NCBI RefSeq assembly: GCF_002906165.1
Contig: NZ_PPCN01000018.1
Span: 1-64,000, forward strand
Source of the DNA: Roseibium marinum
Lineage (GTDB): Bacteria; Pseudomonadota; Alphaproteobacteria; Rhizobiales; Stappiaceae
Direction: 5' to 3'
DNA length: 64,000 nt
Shown piece after piece: positions 18,151 through 27,458 of this stretch. Under the pieces are notes generated by a model. It was not told the origin of the DNA. It ran no database searches and worked only from the letters and a program-made list of their open reading frames with translations. Numbering within the stretch: position 1 is the stretch's first letter; each line of letters begins with the position of its first letter. Both the position numbers and the translations under genes were made by a program.

Positions 18151-19041
18151 ATGCTGATGATCGAGAATTACGCGCCCTTCGGAGCCTACAGGACCTGGTA
18201 TCGCATCACCGGAAATCTCGGCAGCGGGCTGACGCCGCTGATCGTGGTGCATGGCGGGCCGGGCTGTACCCACGACTATGTGGATGCCTTCGCCGACCTG
18301 GCGGAAGGCGGACGGCCCGTCATCCATTACGACCAGCTCGGCAACGGCAATTCCACGCGGCTGCCGGACAAGGGCGGCGACTTCTGGACGGTCGATCTGT
18401 TTCTTGCCGAACTGGACAATCTCATCAATCATCTGGGCATCGGCGGCGGCTACATGGTGCTGGGCCAGTCCTGGGGAGGGATGCTGTCCAGCGAACATGC
18501 GGTGCGCAAGCCGTCGGGGCTGAAGGCTCTGGTCATCGCCAACTCTCCGCCGAGCATGCGCCTTTGGGTCGAGGAGGCCAACCGGCTGCGGAAAGACCTT
18601 CCGCAAGATGTCCAGACCGTGCTCCTGACGCACGAGGTGGCAGGGACGATCGACAGCGAGGCCTACAAGGCCGCTTCGAGGGTGTTCTATGACCGTCACG
18701 TCTGCCGGGTGGTTCCCTGGCCGGCGGAGGTGGCGCGCACGTTCGAGATCATGGACGGCGATTCAACCGTCTACAAGGCTATGAACGGACCGACCGAATT
18801 CCATGTCATCGGCACCTTGAAGGACTGGTCGGTGATCGACCGGCTGGACAATATCGAAGCGCCGACGCTGCTGATTTCCGGCCGCCATGACGAGGCGACC
18901 CCGAAGGTCGTCCAGCCGTTCGCGGACAACATTCCCGATGTCCGCTGGACCATCTTCGAGGACAGCAGCCACATGCCGCATGTGGAGGAGCGCGAAGCCT
19001 GCATGAAAGTCGTCGGGACGTTCCTGGCCGAGCACGATTAG
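18151..19041 (+). CDS. Proline-iminopeptidase-like alpha/beta hydrolase (second copy)
   Basis: 296 residues. The family HGGPG motif is intact ([12 protein letters not shown]). The nucleophile elbow is GQSWGGM, the acid SGRHDEATP and the catalytic His is in [11 protein letters not shown]. Two close in-frame ATGs (18151 and 18157) follow an AGGAGG about 14 bases upstream. It is collinear with and downstream of the LuxR gene. In the OryR/XccR/PsoR group the neighbouring pip gene is the regulator's target, so the same is inferred here. It may process imported peptides or amide signals. Confidence 0.88.
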   Translation: MLMIENYAPFGAYRTWYRITGNLGSGLTPLIVVHGGPGCTHDYVDAFADLAEGGRPVIHYDQLGNGNSTRLPDKGGDFWTVDLFLAELDNLINHLGIGGGYMVLGQSWGGMLSSEHAVRKPSGLKALVIANSPPSMRLWVEEANRLRKDLPQDVQTVLLTHEVAGTIDSEAYKAASRVFYDRHVCRVVPWPAEVARTFEIMDGDSTVYKAMNGPTEFHVIGTLKDWSVIDRLDNIEAPTLLISGRHDEATPKVVQPFADNIPDVRWTIFEDSSHMPHVEEREACMKVVGTFLAEHD

Positions 19042-19085
19042 GATCGGTCTCCTGCCGGCAAATCAATGCCGGCAGCCACATGGAA
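19042..19085 (-). pseudogene. Relic of a TRAP dctM 3' end
   Basis: Read on the minus strand, about 42 bases match the final codons of the intact dctM gene at 25560-26837 with four differences, all transitions. The relic would encode PAFSMWLPALICR, against PAFSMWLPTLIYR in the intact gene. Similarity continues into the bases after the intact stop (AGACCG-TCCT). The rest of the gene is absent: an MFS porter gene ends at 19097 instead. It suggests that a TRAP cluster once stood here or that the tail was carried by recombination. Confidence 0.6.
19052..19075. terminator. Hairpin between convergent hydrolase and MFS genes
   Basis: CTGCCGGCA (19052-19060) and TGCCGGCAG (19067-19075) form a perfect 9-bp stem with a 6-base loop, between genes that converge. 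There is no T-run. It lies within the dctM-tail relic, and the same bases in the intact copy are not symmetric. Confidence 0.5.
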
Positions 19086-19096
19086 AATGCCGGCCC

Positions 19097-20497
19097 TCAC
19101 TTGAGGTCGGAGCCGGTATCCGGACGGAGCACATGTCCTTGATCGACATCGCCCAACTGGCGCAGGGGAATTCCGGCGATGACGTTGCTTTCGATGGTCG
19201 CGAGGTTTCTGGATTTTGTCTCCGGCAACCACACAAGCGAAATGACCAGCGAGCAAACGCAAACCGCCGCGAATATGAGAAAGACCCCATCGAGCCCGAT
19301 GCTTGAAACGCCTGTCAGGAAGACGAAGGCAATCAGCGCGTTGAACAGCCAGCTGGTGGCCGACGCCACCGAGATCCCGGTTTCCCGGATGGTCGAGGGA
19401 ACCAGTTCCGACATGAGGACATAGGGCAGGGGGCCGAGGCTGACGGCAAAGGCGCCGATATAGACGCACAACGCGATCAGGCCGAGGATGGGCAGGGACC
19501 AGACCTGGGCGGCGACAACGCCCAGAAGGCCGATGACCATAATGAGCGATCCGACGATGGCGAGCGGTCTGCGTCCCAGCCGGTCGACGGTTGCGATGGC
19601 CACGACAGTCGCGATCAGATTGATCAGGCCCAGTCCGAAAGTGGCGCCGAGGGCGGCGGTTCCCGGCGAGAACCCCAGGTCGACAAAGATCGCCGGGGCA
19701 TAATAAAGAATTCCGTCGATGCCGCTCAGGTTCTGCAGAATGAACAGTCCGCAGCATAGAGTCAGGACCGCCGGGGTCGACCCGATGCGCAGTGTTTTCC
19801 AGAGGGACAACGCCGGCCGTGCGGATCCTTCCGCCACGGGAACCCGTTCAAGGCCAAGGGATGCGGAAACGGTTTCCGCCTCGGCGTTTCGTCCCACCCT
19901 CGCCAGCCAGACCGGGCTTTCCGGCACCATCAGCAGTGCGGCAAACCCCGCCAGAGCGATCACGCCGCCAACACCGATGCCATAGGCCCATGCAGCCGGG
20001 TCATCTATCAGCAGCGGGACGGTATAGGCGGCCAGTATCCCCATGGTGACGGCGAGTTGGAACAGGGAAACGACACTTCCACGGAACCGGGCCGGTGTCG
20101 CTTCGCCTGCGTACATCGGCCCTGCCATGGAGGACAAACCGACGGACAGGCCGATCAGGACGCGCGCGGCGATCAGTCCGGGCAGATCGGGATGGGTGAG
20201 GGTAAGGCCATAACCGGCTGCCGCCAGCCCGAAGGCCGTCAGCAGCGTGATCCGCCGCCCGAATGCGCGCGCCAGAGGTCCGGCGGCGATCGCTCCGAGA
20301 AAGCAGCAGAACACCAGCGAAACGGTCACATATTCCTTGCCCCCCGTTCCGAGGGAGAATTCGCGGCCGATTTCGTCCAGCCATCCTGCAATGCTCGCGG
20401 TGCTGTAACCGAACAGCAGGCCCGCGCAAATCGTCAGGAACGACACGCGGCCTACCGCAAGGTAGAGCCGCGTGCCAGTGACTTGGGTGGGTATCAT
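19097..20497 (-). CDS. MFS sugar porter
   Basis: 466 residues with about twelve membrane helices. Sugar-porter signatures are present: the RARAFGRRITLL-type loop between helices 2 and 3, PMYAGEATPARFRGSVVSLFQLA, LSGIDGILYYAPAIF (QQ/QN-x-SG-x-N/D motif), VDRLGRRPLAIVG and VLMSELVPSTIRETG. It lies in the inner membrane. Its start overlaps the stop of a second porter (ATGA, 20494-20497). Having two porters after an aminotransferase and an oxidoreductase suggests handling of a modified sugar, in either direction. Confidence 0.88.
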   Translation of the reverse strand: MIPTQVTGTRLYLAVGRVSFLTICAGLLFGYSTASIAGWLDEIGREFSLGTGGKEYVTVSLVFCCFLGAIAAGPLARAFGRRITLLTAFGLAAAGYGLTLTHPDLPGLIAARVLIGLSVGLSSMAGPMYAGEATPARFRGSVVSLFQLAVTMGILAAYTVPLLIDDPAAWAYGIGVGGVIALAGFAALLMVPESPVWLARVGRNAEAETVSASLGLERVPVAEGSARPALSLWKTLRIGSTPAVLTLCCGLFILQNLSGIDGILYYAPAIFVDLGFSPGTAALGATFGLGLINLIATVVAIATVDRLGRRPLAIVGSLIMVIGLLGVVAAQVWSLPILGLIALCVYIGAFAVSLGPLPYVLMSELVPSTIRETGISVASATSWLFNALIAFVFLTGVSSIGLDGVFLIFAAVCVCSLVISLVWLPETKSRNLATIESNVIAGIPLRQLGDVDQGHVLRPDTGSDLK

Positions 20498-21831
20498 GCC
20501 GCCGCAGCGGGGCTGTGGCGCATTTCGATCTCTTCAAGACTGACGCCCTTGGTTTCAGGGGCATAGAACCAGGAGAAAATCGCCCCGAGGGTGCAGAAAA
20601 TTCCGAACAGGGCGAACGTCGCCACCGCACCGAAATGTGCCAGCACCACGGGGAAGGAGAACACGACGACGAAGTTGCAGCTCCAGTTCGCGACCGAGGC
20701 CATGGCCATGCCCCGGCTGCGCAGCGCCAGCGGGAACAATTCGGACATATACAGCCATGGCAACGGGCCGATGCTGACCGCGAAGAATGCGATATAGGCG
20801 AACAGACCGGCCAGGGCCAGCGGGGCCAGCTCCGGCTTATCGGCCTGCATGGCATATGCGATAACCACAAGGCTCAGCGCGGTACCGATGAAACCCAGAA
20901 TGAGCAGGGGGCGGCGGCCGAATCGGTCGACCACGAACATGGCGACGACAGTCATCAGCACATTCACCACCCCGATACCGACAGTGGCGGCCAACTGCGT
21001 GCTGGAACCGTCAAAACCCGCATGTTTCATGATGATCGGAGCATAGTAGATGACCGCATTGATGCCGCTGACCTGCTGGAAAACAAAGGCTGCGATGGTG
21101 AATATCACCACCGGCCGGACGTTTTCGGACAGGAACACACTCCATCCCGGCTCGGATACCGCCGAAGCTTGTGTGCGTTCGATTTCATCAACGACATGAG
21201 AGACCTGATCCTTGGACAGATCCGGCTGAACGAGGCCGATAACCTTGATTGCCTTTTCCCGTGCGCCATTCATGGCCAGCCAGCGCGGGCTCTCCGGCGA
21301 CAGGGTTATCCCGATCAGCGAAACCAGTGCTGGTACCGCGCCGAGCGCCAGCATCCACCGCCATGCGCCAAGGGGTTCAAGGACCATATCGATCAGGTAA
21401 GAGGAGAGAATGCCAACGGTGATCATCAACTGAAACGCCGACACCACCGCACCCCTGTATTTCGCGGGAGCAAGCTCGGCCAGAAACATCGGGGCCGCCA
21501 GGGCGGATGCCCCGATGGCGAGTCCAAGCATCAGACGCGCGCCGATGAGGATTTCCAGCCCCGAGGCCAGACCGGCCGCGATCGCGCCGATCGCGAACAC
21601 GAACGAGCACAGTATCAGCACTTTACGCCGGCCGAGACTGTCGGCATACATCGCCGCCAGAATGGCCCCTGCGACGGCCCCCAGCGGGACCGCGGCTGTC
21701 ATGAAACCTTCGCCGGTAGCCGAGATGTCGAAGGTCTTGGTGATCAGGGGCAGGGCTCCGGCAATCACGCCTTCATCGAACCCGAACAGCAGGCCGAAAA
21801 GAGCGGCCAGGGAAACCAATCGTATGAGCAT
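20494..21831 (-). CDS. MFS sugar porter
   Basis: 445 residues and twelve predicted helices. Motifs are ADSLGRRKVLIL, PMFLAELAPAKYRGAVVSAFQLMITVG split over helix 4-5, QVSGINAVIYYAPII, VDRFGRRPLLILG and MSELFPLALRSRG. It resembles inositol/xylose-type proton symporters and is clearly related to the porter downstream, so the pair probably arose by tandem duplication with divergence. It follows the GMC oxidoreductase gene by 18 bases. Confidence 0.88.
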   Translation of the reverse strand: MLIRLVSLAALFGLLFGFDEGVIAGALPLITKTFDISATGEGFMTAAVPLGAVAGAILAAMYADSLGRRKVLILCSFVFAIGAIAAGLASGLEILIGARLMLGLAIGASALAAPMFLAELAPAKYRGAVVSAFQLMITVGILSSYLIDMVLEPLGAWRWMLALGAVPALVSLIGITLSPESPRWLAMNGAREKAIKVIGLVQPDLSKDQVSHVVDEIERTQASAVSEPGWSVFLSENVRPVVIFTIAAFVFQQVSGINAVIYYAPIIMKHAGFDGSSTQLAATVGIGVVNVLMTVVAMFVVDRFGRRPLLILGFIGTALSLVVIAYAMQADKPELAPLALAGLFAYIAFFAVSIGPLPWLYMSELFPLALRSRGMAMASVANWSCNFVVVFSFPVVLAHFGAVATFALFGIFCTLGAIFSWFYAPETKGVSLEEIEMRHSPAAAA

Positions 21832-21849
21832 TCAAGTCATCCTCCGGGT

Positions 21850-23340
21850 TCAGGCCGACAAGCGTGCGAACACGCCTTCGGCGTGGCGCAGGGACCATGC
21901 AGTGATTGTGAGATAGCTGTTGGCCGAACCCTGTGAAGGCCATGCGGCCGCATCCGCGACAGACAGATTGGGCAGCTTCCAGAACTGACCGAAGGAGTTG
22001 GTCACGCCGGCATCGGGGTCTTCCGACATGCGCAGACCGCCAATCTCGTGCAGGGCCGCCCCCAGTGGATTGACCTGGGTGCGCAGGAGTTCCGCATCGA
22101 TTGCGTCGGCAACTTGCGGCAAGAAGGCATCCATCTCGTCCAGGATACGCTTGTCGCTGTCGCTGCGGTCGGCAATGACCGCGTATTTGCCCATGTCCCC
22201 GGGGCCGTCGCCCTGACCTTTGGTCAGCACGACTTCATTTGTCTCGGAGGATTCCCCGACACCAAAGCAATAGGCCAGAAGGTACAGCCCGTCGGGGTCG
22301 CAATCGAGCCAGACGGTGGCGTGATAGGGTGTGTACCAGGTTTCGGCGAACGGCCCCTGGATCTGGATGTGATAGGGACGCTCTTTGGTCGGCGGAACAA
22401 AGGCGTAAATCGGTTCCTTCAGCGGTTTCCGCAGCTTGAACAGGCCTTGAATGAACTGGTGATCGGCGATGTGGGTGCCGACATCGGGGTTCAGTTCCTT
22501 CAGACCCGATGCCAGGGCCAGGCGGGTCGACTGGATCGCACCGCCTGCAAACGTGTAATGCCGGGCAACCAGCCGGAAACGCTGTTCCTCGTCGGTGCCT
22601 TTTGCGATCAGGCCGGTGACGTTGCTCCCGTCATGATCGACCCGCTCGGCGATCGCGTCAGGCACCAGCACGATCCGTCCGCGCTCCACTTCGCGCGACA
22701 AAAGCCCGCTGCGGATCAGGCGGTCGGCGGAGCTGTCGAAACCGCGCGGCATGTAACCGTTGCGTGGCTCCTGGGTATCGACGCCGGTTGAAGCGTTTTC
22801 GGCCTCAATTCCGGCATCGTGCAACCGGTCGAGAAATCCCTGTTGCGCATCGCCGCGAAAAAAGGCCGGACGGTCCGTGTTGGGGCCCGAAACGTGCGTC
22901 AGGTTTTCGGCCTGCTGGTAATAGGGCTCGAACTCGTCATATGTGACGGGCCAGTCGGAAAAATCCCATTCCGTAAAGCGCGGGGTGCAGCCGCCCCAGA
23001 ACAGGGTACGACCGCCAACCGTCGCCCATGCGTCGCTGTTCAGGGGCGGAGACACGTTCTCGTCGAAATGGGCGCGGTCCGTCCAGGCGGTTCTGTAACG
23101 CACAAGGTTGTGGACCTGCGGCGTCAAATCGCTGCGGCTGCGGAATGGAGTTGACCCGACATGGCTTGGAAGCACAAACGGCCCGGCCTCGAGGATCACC
23201 ACCGACAGGCCCTTGTTGGCCAGTTGGATGGCGCTGGTGACGCCCGCCGTACCTGATCCCACGATCAGGACGTCGATATTTGTTGTGGCTTTCGCGATGG
23301 AAAACAGGTCGGAAGTCAGGACCGAAGACAGAGATTTCAT
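21850..23340 (-). CDS. GMC-family FAD-dependent oxidoreductase
   Basis: 496 residues. The FAD-binding fold starts LIVGSGTAGVTSAIQLANKG, with VILEAGP as the ribose-binding acidic end. WATVGGRTLFWGGCTPRF is the second FAD contact. The C-terminal catalytic pattern is HEIGGLRMSED plus SANSYLTITAWSLR, giving the His and Asn of the active site. Such enzymes oxidise alcohol groups of sugars, cyclitols or cholines to carbonyls. The gene sits between a DegT aminotransferase and two sugar porters, so it may make the ketone or aldehyde that the aminotransferase uses. No signal peptide is apparent. Confidence 0.88.
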   Translation of the reverse strand: MKSLSSVLTSDLFSIAKATTNIDVLIVGSGTAGVTSAIQLANKGLSVVILEAGPFVLPSHVGSTPFRSRSDLTPQVHNLVRYRTAWTDRAHFDENVSPPLNSDAWATVGGRTLFWGGCTPRFTEWDFSDWPVTYDEFEPYYQQAENLTHVSGPNTDRPAFFRGDAQQGFLDRLHDAGIEAENASTGVDTQEPRNGYMPRGFDSSADRLIRSGLLSREVERGRIVLVPDAIAERVDHDGSNVTGLIAKGTDEEQRFRLVARHYTFAGGAIQSTRLALASGLKELNPDVGTHIADHQFIQGLFKLRKPLKEPIYAFVPPTKERPYHIQIQGPFAETWYTPYHATVWLDCDPDGLYLLAYCFGVGESSETNEVVLTKGQGDGPGDMGKYAVIADRSDSDKRILDEMDAFLPQVADAIDAELLRTQVNPLGAALHEIGGLRMSEDPDAGVTNSFGQFWKLPNLSVADAAAWPSQGSANSYLTITAWSLRHAEGVFARLSA

Positions 23341-23351
23341 GGATTTAAGCC

Positions 23352-24665
23352 TCAGCGATTGAAATAGGCGGCAGCAACTTTGCGGAAAGCCTGAATTATG
23401 TCGTCGACATCCGCATCGGTCAGGATGGAGGCGATCGACAGAAGGCCCGAACGATCATGCAGGTCGTCACACACCGGCAAAAGTCCGCGGTGATAATCGA
23501 TCTGTGACGCAAAGGCGTTGTCGGGGTGTGTCCAGGGGTAACCATCGCGGCTGTTTGACCGCTTTTCGGTCAGGCTGGGGATGTTGAAATACCAGTGCAA
23601 CCCCCAGTCGCGCATCGGCAGGCAGCTCAGTGACCCTTCCGGTCCATGGATGCCCTCTGCCTTGACAGCAGCCATGAAACGCGAACAGATGTCGGCATCT
23701 TCAAAGGACATGATCATGAACGGGCCGGAATCGCCTTCCGGATCGATGACATGGCGGAACTGAATTTCGGGAATCTCGGACAGAGCTTCGCGGATGCGCC
23801 ATTTTGCACGACGCATGGCACCGGTGATCCGGCCCAGCTTGCGCGATTGCGCCAGTGCCATTGCTCCGGTCAGATCCGACATGCGAGCGCCAATGCCCCA
23901 GAACTGGCAGGTTTCATCCGAAGGATCAAACCGGCCGGCCTCGTTGCGGGCATAGCCAAGATCGTGCATGGCAACGATCCGGCGGAACAGCTCATCGTCC
24001 TTGCAGACGATCATTCCGCCATCGCCCGACGTCATGTTCTTGTTCATCTGAAAACTGAAAGTGGCTATATCGCCGAAGCGGCCGACGGGTGTTCCGTTCT
24101 GGCTTCCGCCGGCGGCCTGCGCGCAATCTTCAATCAGGCCTAATCCGTGCTTGCGCGCGATCTCGGCGATTTCCGTCACGTGTCCGGGCGCGCCGCTCAT
24201 GTGGACCAGCAAAATGGCCCGGCTGCGGGAACTGATCTTGCTCTCAAGATCCTTCACGTCCATGCAGAATGTGTCGTCGATATCGACCAGCCGGGGAATG
24301 GCTCCCGCCCGGACGATGGCGGAAATGCAGCTCACCCACATGTATCCGGCGACCAGAACCTCGTCGCCTGGGCCAACTTCAAGCGCGGAGAGGGCGATGG
24401 ACAAGGCTGCGGTGCCGGAAGAAACGGCCAGCGCATGTTTGTGCCCATAGGTTTCACACCATTCCCGCTCCAAGGTTTCCACCATGTATTGGGGGTCGAT
24501 GCCGTAGAATCGGAACGGACTTTGCGATCGCAATACCCGATCGACCAGTTCGCGTTCTTCCTCGCCGATCCAATGCGCGCCGGGAAGCTCCCAGGGCAAT
24601 GGTGTTGTGCGAACTGGTGTGCCGCCATCAATGGCCAATTTGTGTTCTTGATCTGTCACAGGCAC
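23352..24665 (-). CDS. DegT/DnrJ/EryC1-family PLP-dependent aminotransferase
   Basis: 437 residues if it starts at the GTG at 24665, ten bases after GGAGG. Another GTG at 24659 is possible, and a longer frame to 24833 has an unlikely Cys-rich leader. The IDGGTPVR beginning resembles the StsC/AHBA-synthase branch. Family features are YKHALAVSSGTAALSIALSAL-type cofactor loop, IEDCAQAAGG (Asp binding the pyridine nitrogen) and SFQMNKNMTSGDGG with the Schiff-base Lys. These enzymes transfer an amino group to a keto-sugar or keto-cyclitol. First gene of the operon DegT-GMC-MFS-MFS. Confidence 0.85.
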   Translation of the reverse strand: MPVTDQEHKLAIDGGTPVRTTPLPWELPGAHWIGEEERELVDRVLRSQSPFRFYGIDPQYMVETLEREWCETYGHKHALAVSSGTAALSIALSALEVGPGDEVLVAGYMWVSCISAIVRAGAIPRLVDIDDTFCMDVKDLESKISSRSRAILLVHMSGAPGHVTEIAEIARKHGLGLIEDCAQAAGGSQNGTPVGRFGDIATFSFQMNKNMTSGDGGMIVCKDDELFRRIVAMHDLGYARNEAGRFDPSDETCQFWGIGARMSDLTGAMALAQSRKLGRITGAMRRAKWRIREALSEIPEIQFRHVIDPEGDSGPFMIMSFEDADICSRFMAAVKAEGIHGPEGSLSCLPMRDWGLHWYFNIPSLTEKRSNSRDGYPWTHPDNAFASQIDYHRGLLPVCDDLHDRSGLLSIASILTDADVDDIIQAFRKVAAAYFNR

Positions 24666-25559
24666 CAGGCGTGGTCCTCCATATGGGTTCTGCGGGCAAT
24701 GCAAGCACCCGCGTTCGTTCAGCACGAGACAAGCGTTGTCGCCTCGCTCTAGGTCTCGGACCTTGGGTCCGTTTTCGTGTCGGGCGTGCGACCAACCAGG
24801 GGAGCTATTCGGATTGCCGGTGTTTTTCCCCAACAGTCTGTTGCGACTTGATTCCCCGATTTAATCGTCGCCCGGCGCATCGATGCGCTGGCGCTTCAGC
24901 CATGAAATTGCCGTGTGGAGCAGCGAACGGGAGAAAAGCCTTGCCCGAATGGCCCTGCCTTGACCCCATATGTGAGAAGAACCTAACCTCGATTTGTTCA
25001 AGTAATAGACAACTCAAGCGACCAAATTTTAGGTATCTATAATCCAAATGTGCCTTTGATTCTGCCGAATAACCTAGTAAAAATAACACTTTAAAAATTA
25101 ATATATTCCTACATGCGATGAGTTCCACTTACAGTTGAATTACAACTGCGCGATCTGGGAAGGCGATCCTGTCTTGTTCGATCGATCCAGATCCGAGGTA
25201 GCGATTTTCTTCAAGTAGAGGAGGCGCTGAAGAAGAGTGTTTCAGCGATGATCGGATCTTCGGCATTTGAAGGAACACGAGCCGGGAATTAGCGAAAGCG
25301 TTTTGCCGCAAGAATGGCATACCGGGAGTCCGGTGCCGATGCTCCCCACGTTGCGGTCTCCGTCGCAAAAGGCACCATCTATCGCGCCAAATTAGGTTGA
25401 GACCTTGAACCAAACCGGATCAGGCAGAATGAGCCGATTTTACCGGGAACGGTTCTGGCGGCGGCTACCGCGGCGAGAGGGGGCCGGTCGCTGCCGGAAG
25501 GAAGCACCGTTATGCCAATCGCTCACGCGTCCACACCGGCCGGTAGGGCGAGGAACGGT
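24666..25559. other. AT-richer intergenic region
   Basis: Roughly 890 bases between the aminotransferase start and the TRAP operon end, with no convincing gene. Minus-strand frames here lack ribosome binding sites and motifs. The part 25000-25130 is clearly richer in A and T than the genes around it and may hold the promoter of the aminotransferase operon. A small dyad, CAGTTG-5-CAACTG, lies at 25133-25149. The region could include remnants of a lost gene. Confidence 0.5.
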
Positions 25560-26837
25560 CTACCGGTAAATCAGTGTCGGCAGCCACATGGAAAATGCCG
25601 GTACGAAGGTGAGCAGGAGCAGGACAGCCACAAGCGGGATCAGGAACGGAGCCGTCGCGGTCACACATCGCTCGAAAGGCACATGGGCCACCTTCGACAG
25701 GACGTAGAGCACCATGCCCACCGGCGGTGTCAGAAGCCCGATCATCAGATTCAGGATCATGATGATGCCGAAATGCACCGGGTCGATGCCGAGGCCGACG
25801 GCGACCGGCAGCAATACCGGCGTCAGGATGGTGATCGCCGCGATGGTTTCCATGAACAGCCCGATCACCAGAATGATCATCGTGATGATAAGCAGCAGCG
25901 CCACCTTGTTGTCCGTCAGAGCCACCATCACTTCCGAGAAATGCCGGGCGGTCTGGTTGGCCGTCAGGATCCACGCGAAGATCGTCGACGCCGCGACGAT
26001 GAGCATGATCGCCGCCGTGGTCTCGACCGTTTCGAACGAGACCTTGAGGATCTTCTTCCAGTTCAGGGTGCGGTAGACGCCGACGCCGAGGACGAGACAC
26101 CATGCAACCGCGGCAATAGCCGCTTCCGTCGGCGTGAATATGCCGAACATGATGCCGCCAATGATGATTGCCGGTGTCATCAGCGGCAGCAACGCATCGA
26201 GGAATGTCCGCCCGAAGCGTCCGAGAACGAATTCCTGGTCCCGGGGGTAATTGCGGCGGCGCGAATACCAGGCGACCATGGCCATGAGCGCCAGAGCCAT
26301 CATCAGGCCCGGGACGATGCCTGCCATGAACAGCTGGCCGATGGAGGCGTCCGCGATGACGCCGTAGATGACCAGTGGCAGGGACGGGGGAATGATCGGC
26401 CCGATGGTCGAGGAAGCCGCCGTGATGCCGACCGCGAAATCCGTATCGTAACCGGCATCGCGCATCGCCTTGATCTCGATATTCCCGAGCCCGCCGGCAT
26501 CGGCCACCGCCGCGCCCGACATGCCGGCGAAGATGACGCTCGCGCCCACATTCACGTGACCCAGCCCACCATGCATCCAGCCGACCGTCGCACGGGCGAA
26601 AGCGAAGATGCGGGTCGTGATGCCCGCCGAATTCATCAGGTTGCCGGCAAGAATGAAAAACGGAACCGCGATCAACGGAAAGGAATTGATGCCGTTGACC
26701 ATATTGGCCAGCACGATCATCGGCGGCAGGCCCTCGAAGGCGACAAAGGCCAGCGAGGCCAGCGCCAGGGCGGCGGCGACCGGTACGCCGATAATCATCA
26801 GCGCAAACAGAAACAGGATCATGAGCACGATGGCCAT
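25560..26837 (-). CDS. TRAP transporter large permease (DctM)
   Basis: 425 residues, many membrane helices. DctM features include FPLIAVPFFILAGNLMNSAGIT near the start, the GMSGAAVADAGGLGNIEIKAM segment broken at helix 4, IIPPSLPLVIYG and LLTPPVGMVLYV. It forms the main channel of a sodium-driven, binding-protein-dependent importer for organic acids. It follows DctQ by 12 bases. A decayed copy of its last 14 codons lies at 19042-19085. Confidence 0.93.
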   Translation of the reverse strand: MAIVLMILFLFALMIIGVPVAAALALASLAFVAFEGLPPMIVLANMVNGINSFPLIAVPFFILAGNLMNSAGITTRIFAFARATVGWMHGGLGHVNVGASVIFAGMSGAAVADAGGLGNIEIKAMRDAGYDTDFAVGITAASSTIGPIIPPSLPLVIYGVIADASIGQLFMAGIVPGLMMALALMAMVAWYSRRRNYPRDQEFVLGRFGRTFLDALLPLMTPAIIIGGIMFGIFTPTEAAIAAVAWCLVLGVGVYRTLNWKKILKVSFETVETTAAIMLIVAASTIFAWILTANQTARHFSEVMVALTDNKVALLLIITMIILVIGLFMETIAAITILTPVLLPVAVGLGIDPVHFGIIMILNLMIGLLTPPVGMVLYVLSKVAHVPFERCVTATAPFLIPLVAVLLLLTFVPAFSMWLPTLIYR

Positions 26838-26849
26838 GCGGTCTTAACC

Positions 26850-27458
26850 TCAATCGATGGGCAGATGCGCGTCCAGCGAACGCACGACTTCTTCCGGCGT
26901 CTGGCGCAGGCGGCGCCACAGCCAGATGGCCGAGTAGAACGCCATGATGCCGAGCGCGATCACACAGATCGTGTAGATCCAGGCTTTCGGTATGGGCAGC
27001 GAGATCATTTTCTGCCGGGTCTTCTGGGTCAGCTCTATGCCGATCCAGGTCATGGCGCCGAAAAATCCCAGCGTGATCGTCTGCGACAGGACGGTCAGCC
27101 CCTTCGCCGCGGCGGGCGGGACCATGCGCATCAGGAATTCAAGCGTGATATGGGACCCGCGCCGCGTCGCCGTGATCGATCCCAGGAAACAGACCAGGAT
27201 CAGGAGGTAGCGTGCCACCTCTTCGGTCCAGGCTAGGGAATCGTTCAGGACGTAGCGGGTGAAGAACTGCAGGAAAACGACGACGGCCAGGACCCAGAAA
27301 ACGAGAATTCCCGGGCCGTCGACCCATCTGAGGCTGCTGAGGTCGGTTTCCGGATCCTCGAACTGCAGCAGATCGGGCGCGCGTGAAGCGCGCCTTTTCC
27401 GCGTGTGCGCGGCGGCGGGGTCGTTCGTTTCCGCCGCTGCTTCAGTCTGCCGGTTCAT
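26850..27458 (-). CDS. TRAP transporter small permease (DctQ)
   Basis: 202 residues with four membrane helices, as usual for DctQ. The family feature is the stretch FFTRYVLNDSLAWTEEVARYL followed by GSITATRRGSHI. A charged N-terminal extension of about 60 residues (KRRASRAPDLLQFEDPETDL) is longer than typical. Its start overlaps the DctP stop (27455-27458, ATGA). Confidence 0.9.
   Translation of the reverse strand: MNRQTEAAAETNDPAAAHTRKRRASRAPDLLQFEDPETDLSSLRWVDGPGILVFWVLAVVVFLQFFTRYVLNDSLAWTEEVARYLLILVCFLGSITATRRGSHITLEFLMRMVPPAAAKGLTVLSQTITLGFFGAMTWIGIELTQKTRQKMISLPIPKAWIYTICVIALGIMAFYSAIWLWRRLRQTPEEVVRSLDAHLPID

Noticed and set aside
24805-25413. Minus-strand ORFs in the gap before the aminotransferase
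   Set aside because: No Shine-Dalgarno, no motif, and composition unlike neighbouring coding DNA. One short frame ends in a basic helix-like tail (KRQRIDAPGDD), but nothing upstream supports a gene.
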